DNA of 64,000 bases from Flavobacteriia bacterium (GTDB lineage Bacteria > Bacteroidota > Bacteroidia > Flavobacteriales_D > Crocinitomicaceae), in the NCBI GenBank assembly GCA_947450325.1, contig CANFUT010000002.1:124001-188000 (forward strand), in the 5' to 3' direction. The notes beneath the pieces were generated by a model, which did no database searches, was not told the origin of the DNA, and saw only the letters and a list, made by a program, of their open reading frames with translations. Shown piece by piece: positions 51,678 through 60,749 of this stretch (position 1 is the stretch's first letter; each line of letters starts with the position of its first letter). Both the position numbers and the translations under genes were made by a program.

Positions 51678-53441
51678 ATGTCACAAGCAAAAACAAATTA
51701 CGGCGCATTGTCAACTATTATTACTGTTTTCTTTTTCTGGGGATTTATCGCTGCGGGAAATAGTGTATTTATTCCATTTTGTAAGCATTTTTTCAAATTG
51801 GATCAGTTTCAAAGTCAGTTGATTGATTTTGCATTTTACTTCGCTTACTATTTAGGAGCATTGATTTTATATGCAGTAGGAGTGAAGCGTGGCGAAGATC
51901 CAGTTTCCAAATGGGGATATAAAAAGAGCATCGTTTATGGATTACTTTTTTCCGCATTAGGCGCAGTAGCAATGATTATTTCGCTTTATTTCGGTGTGTT
52001 TGTTGGAATGTTGGTTGGACTTTTCATTGTAGCGCTTGGTTTTTCCTTGCAACAAACTTCAGCGAATCCATTTATGATTTCGTTGGGAGATGAATCAACT
52101 GGTTCAAACCGTGTGAGTTTAGGTGGAGGAATCAATAGTTTAGGAACTACCATCGGTCCATTGGTTGTAGCATTTGCACTTTTTGGTGCTGGAAGCATGA
52201 GCGATGAAATGATTCAATCATTGAGCATGGACAAAGTAATTATTCTCTATGTTTTTGTTGGTTTATTGTTTTTGGGAATTGCAGCATTATTTCATTTTTC
52301 AAAAAAATTGCCGTCAGGAAAAAAGGAAGTCTCAGCAGATGAAAATGTTGGTAAATCGAATAAAGCATTGGCTGCTTTGTTACTAATTACTGGATTATTG
52401 ATTGGATGTTTTTCTCCTGTTTTTAGTAGCTACAGAAGCGCTGAAGCCAAAAAAATTGAAATCATTGAAAAACAACTCAAAGAAACTGAAGAAATAATTG
52501 GCAATGAAAAAAGTCAAATTATTCTCCAAAATGAAATCAAATCGCTAAAAAAACCTTTGGAACAAAAACGCATGATTTGGTTTTCTATGGGCTTGGTAGT
52601 TGTTGTGGGTGGATTGGCAACGTCATTCGTGCTTTCCAAAAAACAAAAATCTGGTTGGGGAGCGATGCAATATCCGCAGTTGATTTTAGGAATGTTGGCG
52701 ATTTTCGTTTATGTCGGCGTTGAAGTAGCGATGGGCAGTAATTTGGGCGAATTGCTCAAACAAAAAGAATTTGGAAATTATTCTTCATCTCAAATTGCGC
52801 CATTTATTGCGATGTATTGGGGAAGTTTAATGATGGGACGTTGGGCGAGCGCTGTGCATGTTTTCAATCTTTCCAAAACCATGAAAAATGTGTTAACTGC
52901 TGCCTTGCCATTGGTAGCTTTTGGAGTTGTTTTGTATTTCACGCATTTGGCGGGTCACAATATCAATCCACTATACGCTTACGGAATTTGTGTAATTGTG
53001 CAGATTTTAGGCTTTTTCTTAGGTCAGAATAAACCTGCGAAAACCTTGATGATTTTCGGATTTTTAGGAGTAGTTGCGACACTTATCGGATTAATTCCGA
53101 CAGCAAGTTTAAATCCAGTTTATGAAATGTTTGGAATGAAAAACACGGGAATCATTTCTGTGTATGCTTTTTTGAGTGCTGGATTATTTTGTTCAATCAT
53201 GTGGCCTTGTATTTTTTCACTTTCCTTAGCTGGACTTGGAAAATACCAATCTCAAGGTTCTGCATTTTTGATTATGATGATTCTTGGAGGAGCAATTATT
53301 CCGCCTTTACAAGGTAAAATTAGTGATTTAACGGGAATTCAATCTTCGTTTTTTGTAGGGGTAATTTGTTTTGCTTACTTGACAATTTTTGCCGTTTTGG
53401 TGCGCTCAATCTTGAAAAAACAAGGTGTGACAATGGAATAA
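51678..53441 (+). CDS. FucP/GluP-type sugar:proton symporter (MFS)
   Basis: This 587-residue inner-membrane transporter is of the fucose-glucose-galactose FHS subfamily. The N-terminus FFFWGFIAAGNSVFIPFCKHF, LIDFAFYFAYYLGALILY and LQQTSANPFMISLGDESTG are typical, and the C-terminal half has GLFCSIMWPCIFSLSLAGL. About twelve helices are visible, but the central loop after helix 6 holds an extra hydrophobic segment and a coiled-coil-like stretch (near residues 255-295, KKIEIIEKQLKETEEII), making the protein 150 residues longer than FucP. The sugar specificity cannot be read from the sequence. It stands alone between ileS and xseA. Confidence 0.86.
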   Translation: MSQAKTNYGALSTIITVFFFWGFIAAGNSVFIPFCKHFFKLDQFQSQLIDFAFYFAYYLGALILYAVGVKRGEDPVSKWGYKKSIVYGLLFSALGAVAMIISLYFGVFVGMLVGLFIVALGFSLQQTSANPFMISLGDESTGSNRVSLGGGINSLGTTIGPLVVAFALFGAGSMSDEMIQSLSMDKVIILYVFVGLLFLGIAALFHFSKKLPSGKKEVSADENVGKSNKALAALLLITGLLIGCFSPVFSSYRSAEAKKIEIIEKQLKETEEIIGNEKSQIILQNEIKSLKKPLEQKRMIWFSMGLVVVVGGLATSFVLSKKQKSGWGAMQYPQLILGMLAIFVYVGVEVAMGSNLGELLKQKEFGNYSSSQIAPFIAMYWGSLMMGRWASAVHVFNLSKTMKNVLTAALPLVAFGVVLYFTHLAGHNINPLYAYGICVIVQILGFFLGQNKPAKTLMIFGFLGVVATLIGLIPTASLNPVYEMFGMKNTGIISVYAFLSAGLFCSIMWPCIFSLSLAGLGKYQSQGSAFLIMMILGGAIIPPLQGKISDLTGIQSSFFVGVICFAYLTIFAVLVRSILKKQGVTME

Positions 53442-53491
53442 TTTTTTTCAGAGATTCAGTTTTTAGACTAGAATTTATTCCAAATCTTGAT

Positions 53492-53499
53492 TATCTTTA
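53492..53499 (+). promoter_or_regulatory. Near-consensus -7 element for xseA
   Basis: TATCTTTA differs from TAnnTTTG at the last base and lies 6 bases before the xseA ATG. Weak support. Confidence 0.25.
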
Positions 53500-53505
53500 A
53501 TCTCC

Positions 53506-54963
53506 ATGTCTGAAGAAAAGCAAATTTTTACGCTCAAACAAGTTGCCCAGTCGATTCAAAAAGTGATTTCTGAACGATATAGTCGTTTGTATTGGGTTCA
53601 GGCTGAAATGCACAAGCTGAATTACACCAACAAAGGACATTGTTATCCAGAATTGGTGCAAAAAGAATATGGAAAAATTGTGGCAGAAATGCGCGGAACG
53701 ATTTGGAAAGCGCAGTTTGATAAAATCAGTAAATCTTTTTCAGAAGTTGTCAAGGAGCCATTGAAAGATGGAATGAGTTTGCTTTTTTTGGTAAAAATTA
53801 GTTTTCATCCTTTGTATGGAATGGGATTGGAGGTAGTTGATATCGACCCAACTTTTGCCTTGGGAGAATTACAAAAAGAAAGGGAAGAAACGCTCAAAAG
53901 ATTGACTAAAGAAGGAATTTTAAACGCCAATCAGCGCTTAGATTTTCCTTTATTACCGCAAAGAATCGCTGTTATTTCAGTTGAATCAAGCAAAGGATTG
54001 TCAGATTTTTACAGCGTTGTACAAGGCAATCAATGGAATTATACTTTCTTTTTCATGCTTTTTACCGCTCAATTAAACGGCGATTTAGCGGTCGATTCGA
54101 TTCAAAACCAATTGCGCAAAATTGAAAAAGTAAAACACCATTTTGACGCTGTGGCCATTATTCGTGGTGGTGGAGGGGAAATTGGTTTGTCGTGCTACAA
54201 CAACTATGAATTGTCGAAAGCAATTGCCACTTTTCCCTTACCTGTTTTGACAGGAATTGGACATTCCACTAATATTACCGTTTCGGAGATGGTCGCGTTT
54301 CGAAATGCGATTACGCCGACTGAATTGGGTGAATTTTTGATCCAATGTTTTCACAATTTTTCGGTTCCTGTTAAAGATGCGCAGAGATCTTTGAAAATGG
54401 AAGTGAATCAATTTATGCAAGACCAAAAGATTGAACTGGCAAATGAATTGAGGATTTTTAAAAATGTTAGCTATCAACGCTTGTTTCAAACCAATCAGAT
54501 TTTGAATTCAACTACCAAAAATCTTTCGTTGCATTCCAGATTTAGGTTTAATAACGAACGAAAAGTGTTGGATTCTTCTGCTGACCAACTTAAGTCGCAT
54601 GTCAGAAGCAAGAAAAATTTTGAGAATCAAAGAATCAATCAGTTACAATTGAATTTAGTAAAACACGTAAAGGTAAATTTCAATGTTAGTCAGAATCAAG
54701 TTCGAGATACACATACTTTTATGATGCAGCAATTGCCGAAATTTTTCATTAAAACGGAGCAAACAATTATAAATTTAGAGAAAAATGTGAAGTTGATGGA
54801 TCCAACTTTGTTGCTCAAACGCGGATATTCCTTAAGTTTATTCCAAGGTAAAATTATCAATGCCAAAAATCCTGTAAAATCAGGCGACATAATTGAAACA
54901 GTCACATTTGAAAATCGAATCACAAGTGAAGTAAAAGAAATTAAAAAAGAAGATAATGAGTGA
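53506..54963 (+). CDS. xseA: Exodeoxyribonuclease VII large subunit
   Basis: This 485-residue catalytic subunit of the nuclease degrades single-stranded DNA to oligonucleotides. The N-terminal OB fold is at about residues 5-110 (LKQVAQSIQKVISERYSRLYWV). The catalytic domain carries LPQRIAVISVESSKGLSDF, AVAIIRGGGGEIGLSCYNNY, and TGIGHSTNITVSEMVA with the conserved Gly-His. A long coiled-coil region (about residues 290-430) follows, then the terminal LKRGYSLSLFQGKII motif. The sequence is typical of Bacteroidota and somewhat divergent from E. coli XseA. It overlaps xseB by 8 bases. Confidence 0.93.
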   Translation: MSEEKQIFTLKQVAQSIQKVISERYSRLYWVQAEMHKLNYTNKGHCYPELVQKEYGKIVAEMRGTIWKAQFDKISKSFSEVVKEPLKDGMSLLFLVKISFHPLYGMGLEVVDIDPTFALGELQKEREETLKRLTKEGILNANQRLDFPLLPQRIAVISVESSKGLSDFYSVVQGNQWNYTFFFMLFTAQLNGDLAVDSIQNQLRKIEKVKHHFDAVAIIRGGGGEIGLSCYNNYELSKAIATFPLPVLTGIGHSTNITVSEMVAFRNAITPTELGEFLIQCFHNFSVPVKDAQRSLKMEVNQFMQDQKIELANELRIFKNVSYQRLFQTNQILNSTTKNLSLHSRFRFNNERKVLDSSADQLKSHVRSKKNFENQRINQLQLNLVKHVKVNFNVSQNQVRDTHTFMMQQLPKFFIKTEQTIINLEKNVKLMDPTLLLKRGYSLSLFQGKIINAKNPVKSGDIIETVTFENRITSEVKEIKKEDNE

Positions 54964-55156
54964 AGAAATAAAATACACCGATGCTTTTGAAGAATTGCAA
55001 CAAATTGTACTTGAGATCGAAGAAGGGGAAATTACGGTCGATGAATTGGCTGTAAAAGTCAAACGCGCGGCACAATTGATCAAAATTTGTAAAAATAAAT
55101 TAGCTACAACGGAAGAAGATGTCAATGAAATCTTGAAAGAATTGGAAGGCGAATAA
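54956..55156 (+). CDS. xseB: Exodeoxyribonuclease VII small subunit
   Basis: This 66-residue helical subunit binds the XseA coiled coils in a multimeric complex. YTDAFEELQQIVLEIEEGEI and TVDELAVKVKRAAQLIKICK are the family helices. The ATG lies within the xseA 3' end, and the overlap implies coupled translation and fixed stoichiometry. Confidence 0.94.
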   Translation: MSEEIKYTDAFEELQQIVLEIEEGEITVDELAVKVKRAAQLIKICKNKLATTEEDVNEILKELEGE

Positions 55157-55211
55157 GAAACTTTTTGGTCTTAATTTTTGACTTATTCCAATTATTCCTA
55201 ACTTCGTAGCG

Positions 55212-56102
55212 ATGAGTGCAAGTGCAGAAAAGTATAATCAACGTGGATTAAGAACGAGTTATGTATCAACCGTGATCGGAATATCATTGGTTTTGTTCAT
55301 GATTGGCTTGGTTTTAGGAGGCGTTTTGGCGCTTAATTCTGTGCAAACTCAAGCAAAAGAAAATCTGCAAGGCGATTTGTTTTTTAACGCTGAAATGAAC
55401 GAGGCGGACATCAAACAGATTGAACAAGAATTGAAAACTTGGCCCGAATTCAAAGAAGTTTATTTCGTTTCGCCAGAAAGAGCGATGGAAGAGTTCAGCG
55501 GGTTAAACAGCGATACCAAAGAAATTGAAAGCATTTTTGATGGCGAAAATTTTTTCCCGCCAAACATTGGCTACAAACCAAAGGCTGAATTCGCCAATAA
55601 AGAAGGAATGAAGGCGTTGAAAACAAAATTGCTTAATGCCTATCCTGAAGAAATCGATGAGGTAAATTACGATGAAGCAAGTGTTGAAAATGTAAATTTA
55701 GGATTTCGTCAGTTTGCTGTGTTGATTTTGCTGGTTGCTGTTTTACTGATTATCGTTGCTGTTGCGATGATTAACAACACCATTCGTTTGGCTTTGTATT
55801 CAAAAAGATTTACAATTAAAACAATGCAATTGGTTGGTGCGACTTCAGGCTTTATTAGAAAGCCATTTTTATTGCAAGCCATTTTACAAGGATTGATTTC
55901 CGCGATTATTGGAATGGCTTTGTTGATGTCACTATTTTATGCTTTGGACAATATTCTTAAAACCATCGAAATTGGATTCGAATTTAATACCTTCTTGATA
56001 CTATTTTTAGCGATTTTGAGTTTAGGTATTATCATCACTTGGATTTCAACGTGGTTTGCGCTCAATAAATATTTGCGCATGAAATTAGATGACCTTTATT
56101 AA
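55212..56102 (+). CDS. ftsX: Cell division protein FtsX
   Basis: This 296-residue ABC-transporter-like membrane protein works with FtsE to activate peptidoglycan hydrolases at the septum. Four membrane helices are seen: about residues 24-44 (VIGISLVLFMIGLVLGGVLA), 168-190, 218-240 and 258-285. An extracytoplasmic domain lies between helices 1 and 2 (with PEFKEVYFVSPERAMEEF). The ATP-coupling loop KTMQLVGATSGFIRKPFLLQ is a clear FtsX signature. ftsE is not in the window, as is common in this lineage. The gene heads the ftsX-DUF3098-uppP-truB run. Confidence 0.94.
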   Translation: MSASAEKYNQRGLRTSYVSTVIGISLVLFMIGLVLGGVLALNSVQTQAKENLQGDLFFNAEMNEADIKQIEQELKTWPEFKEVYFVSPERAMEEFSGLNSDTKEIESIFDGENFFPPNIGYKPKAEFANKEGMKALKTKLLNAYPEEIDEVNYDEASVENVNLGFRQFAVLILLVAVLLIIVAVAMINNTIRLALYSKRFTIKTMQLVGATSGFIRKPFLLQAILQGLISAIIGMALLMSLFYALDNILKTIEIGFEFNTFLILFLAILSLGIIITWISTWFALNKYLRMKLDDLY

Positions 56103-56143
56103 TCTTTTTTTAGAAAAATATTTAATCAATTTAAGTTTCAAAA

Positions 56144-56398
56144 ATGAAAAATAACATGTTTGCTTTCGGAAAAGAAAATTACAGAATCTTATTGATTGGA
56201 TTGGTAATCAATGTAATTGGTTTTGTGTTGATGATTGGCGGTGGATCAGAAGATCCAAGTAAATTTGATGCAGACGAACTTTTTAGCCCTGTAAGATTGA
56301 CGATTTCTCCGATTCTAATTGTTGCTGGTTATGTTGTCATGATTTATGCAATTATGAAAAAACCAAAATCTGACAGTAAAGAAATTACCAAGGATTAA
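56144..56398 (+). CDS. DUF3098 small membrane protein
   Basis: This 84-residue protein has two helices (about residues 13-32 and 53-73) and a polar N-terminus (FAFGKENYRILLIGL). It fits the Bacteroidota DUF3098 family, which is consistently found between ftsX and uppP. A role in division or wall synthesis is inferred only from this position. A conserved loop GGGSEDPSKFDADELFSPVR joins the helices. Confidence 0.85.
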   Translation: MKNNMFAFGKENYRILLIGLVINVIGFVLMIGGGSEDPSKFDADELFSPVRLTISPILIVAGYVVMIYAIMKKPKSDSKEITKD

Positions 56399-56408
56399 TC
56401 TTATAAAA

Positions 56409-56425
56409 TGACAATTTAATTGTCA
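56409..56425. promoter_or_regulatory. 17-nt palindrome upstream of uppP
   Basis: TGACAATT-T-AATTGTCA is a perfect 8-1-8 inverted repeat, 17 bases before the uppP ATG. It lacks a T-run and so is not an obvious terminator. It could be an operator or an mRNA hairpin near the ribosome-binding region. Confidence 0.4.
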
Positions 56426-56442
56426 ATCATTCAATACTTTAT

Positions 56443-57237
56443 ATGGGAATTATAGAAGCCATTATCCTAGCCATCGTTGAAGGCCTAACGGAGTTTTTAC
56501 CAGTTTCTTCTACTGGTCACATGATTATTGCATCGTCAATGATGGGTATCGCAACTGAAGAATTCGTGAAACTTTTTACAATCGTGATTCAATTGGGAGC
56601 AATACTTTCTGTGTTTGTTTTGTATTTCAAGAGATTTTTTCAATCGGTTAATTTTTATTTGAAGTTGATTGTTGCATTCATACCTGCGGCAGTTTTCGGT
56701 GTTCTTTTGAGCGATAAAATTGATCAATTGATGGAAAGTCCTTTGGCTGTAGCGATATCTTTGCTCGTCGGAGGTGTAATTTTATTGTTTGTTGACAAAT
56801 GGTTTAATCGTCCAACAGTGCATGAAGAGGAAAATATTGACTTTTTGACTGCTTTTAAAATTGGATTATTTCAATGTATCGCCATGATTCCTGGAGTTTC
56901 TCGTTCTGGAGCCACAATTGTAGGTGGGATGAGCCAGAAGTTAAGCAGGAAAGTCGCAGCAGAATTCTCTTTTTTCTTGGCTGTTCCAACAATGTTGGCT
57001 GCAACAGGAAAGAAATTGTACGACTTTTTAAAAGAAGGAAATTCATTTACTTCGGAAGAAATAAAGATTTTAGCTATTGGAAATGTCGTAGCATTTGTTG
57101 TGGCACTTTTGGCAATTAAAACTTTCATAGGATTTTTGAATAAAAATGGATTCAAAATTTTTGGATGGTATAGAATTGTTGTTGGTTTAGCAATCATCAT
57201 TTTGTTAGCTGTTGGCTACGAACTGAAGGTAGTTTAA
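56443..57237 (+). CDS. uppP: Undecaprenyl-diphosphatase UppP (BacA)
   Basis: This 264-residue inner-membrane enzyme removes a phosphate from undecaprenyl diphosphate, recycling the lipid carrier for peptidoglycan and other polymers. The two active-site motifs are [17 protein letters not shown] near residue 13 and [14 protein letters not shown] near residue 150. About eight hydrophobic segments are present. The gene confers bacitracin resistance in many bacteria. It is preceded by a 17-base palindrome and followed by truB after 38 bases. Confidence 0.96.
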   Translation: MGIIEAIILAIVEGLTEFLPVSSTGHMIIASSMMGIATEEFVKLFTIVIQLGAILSVFVLYFKRFFQSVNFYLKLIVAFIPAAVFGVLLSDKIDQLMESPLAVAISLLVGGVILLFVDKWFNRPTVHEEENIDFLTAFKIGLFQCIAMIPGVSRSGATIVGGMSQKLSRKVAAEFSFFLAVPTMLAATGKKLYDFLKEGNSFTSEEIKILAIGNVVAFVVALLAIKTFIGFLNKNGFKIFGWYRIVVGLAIIILLAVGYELKVV

Positions 57238-57275
57238 ATCGCGTCATTTCCTAAATTTCTCACTCACTTTTTATC

Positions 57276-57965
57276 ATGATAGATTTTCAAGAAGGATTCA
57301 CCATGTTGGTTGATAAGCCTTATAAATGGACTTCCTTCGATGCGGTAAATAAACTTCGCTGGAATATCAAACAAAAACTTGGTGTCAAGAAAATCAAAGT
57401 TGGTCATGCGGGCACTTTAGATCCTTTAGCAACTGGTTTATTGGTGATTTGCACGGGTAAAAACACCAAATTGATAGAGTCATTTACTGCAGATGAAAAA
57501 TCTTATACTGGTACTTTTTTGATTGGAAAAACAACGCCTTCTTACGATTTGGAATCTGAATATGATGCAGAATTTCCGACCGAACACATAACAGAAGAAT
57601 TGATTGATTCAGTGCGTGCTTCGATGATTGGAGTGCAGCAACAAGTGCCACCAATATTTTCGGCCAAACAAGTAGATGGACAAAGAGCTTACGATTTAGC
57701 TAGAGCTGGAAAAACGGTTGAATTGAAAGCAAATACAGTTGAAATCATAGATTTTCAAATCACAGCAAATAGATTTCCAGAAGTTGATTTTTTTATAAAA
57801 TGCAGTAAGGGAACTTATATTCGTTCAATTGCAAGAGATTTTGGTTTAGCATTGCAAAGTGGAGCAACAATGATTGCTTTGCGAAGAACTGCTTCAGGAG
57901 ATTTCAAGATTGAAGACTCAAAAACGGTTGATGAATGGCTAGAATTAATAAAGAACGACAAATAA
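57276..57965 (+). CDS. truB: tRNA pseudouridine-55 synthase TruB
   Basis: This 229-residue enzyme makes pseudouridine 55 in the T loop of tRNAs. The catalytic Asp49 is in VGHAGTLDPLATGLLVI. Other landmarks are LVDKPYKWTSFDAVNKLR, QQVPPIFSAKQVDGQRAYDLAR and KCSKGTYIRSIARDFG. The C-terminal PUA domain of longer TruB proteins is absent, which is usual in Bacteroidota. It converges on the HNH gene with 9 bases between their stops. Confidence 0.96.
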   Translation: MIDFQEGFTMLVDKPYKWTSFDAVNKLRWNIKQKLGVKKIKVGHAGTLDPLATGLLVICTGKNTKLIESFTADEKSYTGTFLIGKTTPSYDLESEYDAEFPTEHITEELIDSVRASMIGVQQQVPPIFSAKQVDGQRAYDLARAGKTVELKANTVEIIDFQITANRFPEVDFFIKCSKGTYIRSIARDFGLALQSGATMIALRRTASGDFKIEDSKTVDEWLELIKNDK

Positions 57966-57974
57966 AGTTCTTTT

Positions 57975-58571
57975 CTATTGCGCTTCTTCTTCGGTAAATG
58001 TTTTTAGTGTTTTGTGAATATGTGAAACACTGCATTCATATTTTGTTGCTAATTGTTGCAAAGTAAAACCTTTTTCTTCTCTCAAATATTTGATTCTTTT
58101 TTTCTTTCCGAAATCCAACGGATCTGGTCTTCCCATTGATTTATTACCACCTTTTGGACCGTATTTTAATCTTCTTTTAAGCCAAAGTGTTGAATTGTCT
58201 CTCTTTCCAGTTTCAAAACCAATGCGAATGGATTCACTGTATGAACTCCATCTTAAGTTTTCAATATTATTATTTGAAATATCACCGTCGATGTGAATAA
58301 CGATTTTCTGTTTTCTTGGAAAATTATTTTTGATAAATGCCAAAGCAAGCGCTTTATGAGGATAAACGGTATTTCGTTTTCCTTTGTCATCAATCAAATC
58401 AGTCATTAAAAATCCATTTACAGGATGTTTTCTGAGCTTTTTTGTTTTTGATTTTAATTCAATTACCCTTCCTGATTTGTATTTTTTTGTTCTTTCGATT
58501 GAACGAATTTCTCCAGCATTTGAAATTTCATAATCAGAATAACCAGGTATTGTTTTCCATTCTGTTGACAT
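57975..58571 (-). CDS. NUMOD4/HNH endonuclease-like protein
   Basis: This 198-residue protein has the modular layout of phage and intron homing endonucleases. An N-terminal NUMOD4 module (WKTIPGYSDYEISNAGEIRS) comes first, then an HNH region with VYPHKALALAFIKN and IVIHIDGDISNNNIENLRW (His, Asp and Asn positions conserved). A C-terminal helix-turn-helix-like part follows (REEKGFTLQQLATKYECSVS). Such proteins nick or cut specific DNA sites and are mobile. No intron, intein or phage gene is adjacent, so it is free-standing. It could be a stray mobile gene; whether it is active is unknown. The gene is AT-rich. Confidence 0.82.
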   Translation of the reverse strand: MSTEWKTIPGYSDYEISNAGEIRSIERTKKYKSGRVIELKSKTKKLRKHPVNGFLMTDLIDDKGKRNTVYPHKALALAFIKNNFPRKQKIVIHIDGDISNNNIENLRWSSYSESIRIGFETGKRDNSTLWLKRRLKYGPKGGNKSMGRPDPLDFGKKKRIKYLREEKGFTLQQLATKYECSVSHIHKTLKTFTEEEAQ

Positions 58572-58810
58572 GTTTCTGCTTAATTTTTAGAATAACATTT
58601 ATCTACAGTGTATTGTTTGGTAAAATCTTTAAAAAAAATAATTGTTTTTAAAAAAAGTGTGAAAAATAATAACTTTATTATTATATCTTAAGTTTTGGGA
58701 AAAATAATTATTTGCAGATTAATTCATTAATCAATTAATTTCAAAAAAAAATAAGAGAAGCATTGTAACTTTTTTATATTTAAACTGTCCTAACTATTGA
58801 AAACAAATTA

Positions 58811-59296
58811 ATGAACGCTATAGAATATAATTTTGCAGTTGATACATATTCAGATAATGTGTATCGTTTTGTCTTGAAACATCTTAAGAATGAGATGTCG
58901 GCAAAAGACATTGTGCAAGATACCTTCTTGAAAGTTTGGTTGAAACATGAAGAGATACAAGCCGATAAAGTGAAGTCTTATTTATTCACAACAGCATATC
59001 ACTGTATCATTGATTGGATCAACAAAGAAAAAAGAAATGGAGATTTTGAAAAAGTATCGGAGAATTTGTCAAGTCCACGTAGTTTAGAGTTTGATGTTTC
59101 TTCAATTTTAGACGAAGCATTAAATAGACTGCCAGAAATTCAAAAAACTGTGGTACTTTTAAGAGATTATGAAGGTTATAATTATGCAGAAATTGCAGAA
59201 ATAACTAAATTGAACGAATCTCAAGTGAAAGTTTATATTTTTAGGGCACGTCAAGCGTTAAAAGTTTATTTAAAGTCAAGAGAATTAGTCGCATGA
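58811..59296 (+). CDS. ECF-type RNA polymerase sigma factor
   Basis: This 161-residue sigma-70-family factor has region 2 (YRFVLKHLKNEMSAKDIVQD, TFLKVWLKH) and region 4 (EALNRLPEIQKTVVLLRDY, EGYNYAEIAEITKLNESQVK), and no region 3 or 1.1. It directs transcription of a specific, unknown regulon. Its stop overlaps the next gene by 4 bases, and that gene encodes a likely anti-sigma protein. The promoter region is AT-rich with a TATATTTA near 58777-58784, which is close to but not a consensus -7. Confidence 0.92.
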   Translation: MNAIEYNFAVDTYSDNVYRFVLKHLKNEMSAKDIVQDTFLKVWLKHEEIQADKVKSYLFTTAYHCIIDWINKEKRNGDFEKVSENLSSPRSLEFDVSSILDEALNRLPEIQKTVVLLRDYEGYNYAEIAEITKLNESQVKVYIFRARQALKVYLKSRELVA

Positions 59297-60297
59297 GCAG
59301 AATAATTAACATAGAAAATTATGAATCTTTTTATTTGGATTTCTTAGATGGAAATTTAAATGAAAATGATACTGCTCTTTTGTTGGCTTTTCTTGAAGAA
59401 AATCCTTCGTTGAAAGTGAATGATTCTGAGTTCGCTTATTTTTCTTCCGAAGAATCAGTGCAACTAGATGGTTTCTCCAAGTCGCTGCTTAAATTTCAAG
59501 GGTTTGATCAGATAATCGATGCACAAAATATTGAATATTTTTTAATCGCTTCTGTTGAAAAGCAACTTTCGGAAGAAAAAGCAAGAGAATTGCAACAATT
59601 TTTAATTGAAAATCCTTCTTTTTTAATCGATTTGCAACAATTTGAAAAATCGCATTTGATTGCTGATAAGTCGATTATTTATCCAGATAAACAAAAATTG
59701 AAACGTGGAATTGTTATTCCAATGTATGCGAGGTTCTTGGCTGCCGCAGCTGGAATCGCTTTGTTTTTTAGCATTTTAAACTTAAATCAAACTGATCAAC
59801 CAAAAAGATTGGCGCATGGAGGAGGCAATAATTCAGTACAAGTAAATTCTAATCCGGAAGTTAAAAAAGAAATACAAACTGAATTGATTGCTACAACGAC
59901 ATCTGCTATTGTGAATCATTTTTTAACACAGGAAGTAGAAACAAGAAGAGAAAAGTTATTGGAGAATACTCAACTAGAAAATATTGAACCATTAGGATTC
60001 AAATCAATTCAAAAGATAAATAATCAGCCATTATTAAATGACATTGCAATTGCTTACATCAAACCTTTTGCAGCTGAAAAAATATCCGATGATTTGAATG
60101 AAAATACTTTCGCAGCGGTAGAAATGAAAAATCCAATTCTCTCTGTTACCAATAAAATTGGCGAAGCAATCAATCAACAAGTGGAATTTAAAACATCAAA
60201 AGCAGCAAAGAAGAAACCTGGTGGATTTCTTTTTAGAATAGGAAAATTTGAAATTTCAAGAAAAGTTTACGACAATACTTCTATAGCTGTAAAGTAG
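59293..60297 (+). CDS. Probable anti-sigma factor, single-pass membrane protein
   Basis: This 334-residue protein has a cytoplasmic N-terminal part (residues 1-140) with repeated short helical segments (YESFYLDFLDGNLNENDTAL, LLAFLEENPSLKV) like anti-sigma proteins of Bacteroidota. One membrane helix follows at about residues 142-162 (FLAAAAGIALFFSILNL), then a periplasmic segment of about 170 residues of low-complexity, Asn/Glu-rich sequence. Direct overlap with the ECF sigma gene (ATGA) supports its role in holding that sigma factor inactive. No zinc-binding ZAS motif is seen. The signal it senses is unknown. Confidence 0.75.
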   Translation: MSRIINIENYESFYLDFLDGNLNENDTALLLAFLEENPSLKVNDSEFAYFSSEESVQLDGFSKSLLKFQGFDQIIDAQNIEYFLIASVEKQLSEEKARELQQFLIENPSFLIDLQQFEKSHLIADKSIIYPDKQKLKRGIVIPMYARFLAAAAGIALFFSILNLNQTDQPKRLAHGGGNNSVQVNSNPEVKKEIQTELIATTTSAIVNHFLTQEVETRREKLLENTQLENIEPLGFKSIQKINNQPLLNDIAIAYIKPFAAEKISDDLNENTFAAVEMKNPILSVTNKIGEAINQQVEFKTSKAAKKKPGGFLFRIGKFEISRKVYDNTSIAVK

Positions 60298-60657
60298 TTA
60301 AACCAAAGGATAAAAAGCATCTTCAATGTGCTCAATGTCTGAACGATAACCGTTGTGAACAATAGAAATAATATCAAATCTTGTTTCACTGTGAATATTT
60401 TTTTCAAAAATATAGGCATTTGCTACTTTGATGATTTGTTTTTGTTTACTGCGTGTAACCGCTCTCCAAGGTTCACCTATTTCAGCAGTTTGTCTTGTTT
60501 TAACCTCTACGACAATTAATTTTCCATCAGCTTCGCAAATAATATCAGCTTCAAGTTTTCCGAAACGATAATTTCTTGCTAAAATCTTGTATTTTTTCAT
60601 CAATAGATATTCGGCAGCTTTTCGTTCGCCCAAAATACCAAGTTCTTGTTGTGTCAT
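60298..60657 (-). CDS. yraN: YraN/UPF0102 endonuclease-like protein
   Basis: This 119-residue protein has a PD-(D/E)xK nuclease-like fold. The conserved acids and lysine are in LEADIICEADGKLIVVEVKT (Asp38, Glu51, Lys53). The N-terminus LGILGERKAAEYLLMKKYKI is the family mark. Its biological role is uncertain. The stop abuts the end of the convergent anti-sigma gene with no gap. Confidence 0.93.
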   Translation of the reverse strand: MTQQELGILGERKAAEYLLMKKYKILARNYRFGKLEADIICEADGKLIVVEVKTRQTAEIGEPWRAVTRSKQKQIIKVANAYIFEKNIHSETRFDIISIVHNGYRSDIEHIEDAFYPLV

Positions 60658-60749
60658 TGTAAAAGGTTTATTGTCCTACTTATATAAAGTTAAGTATTCT
60701 GTTTTAAATCGCAATACTTGAAAATCTTTTTTTAATTAAAGTGATCTTT

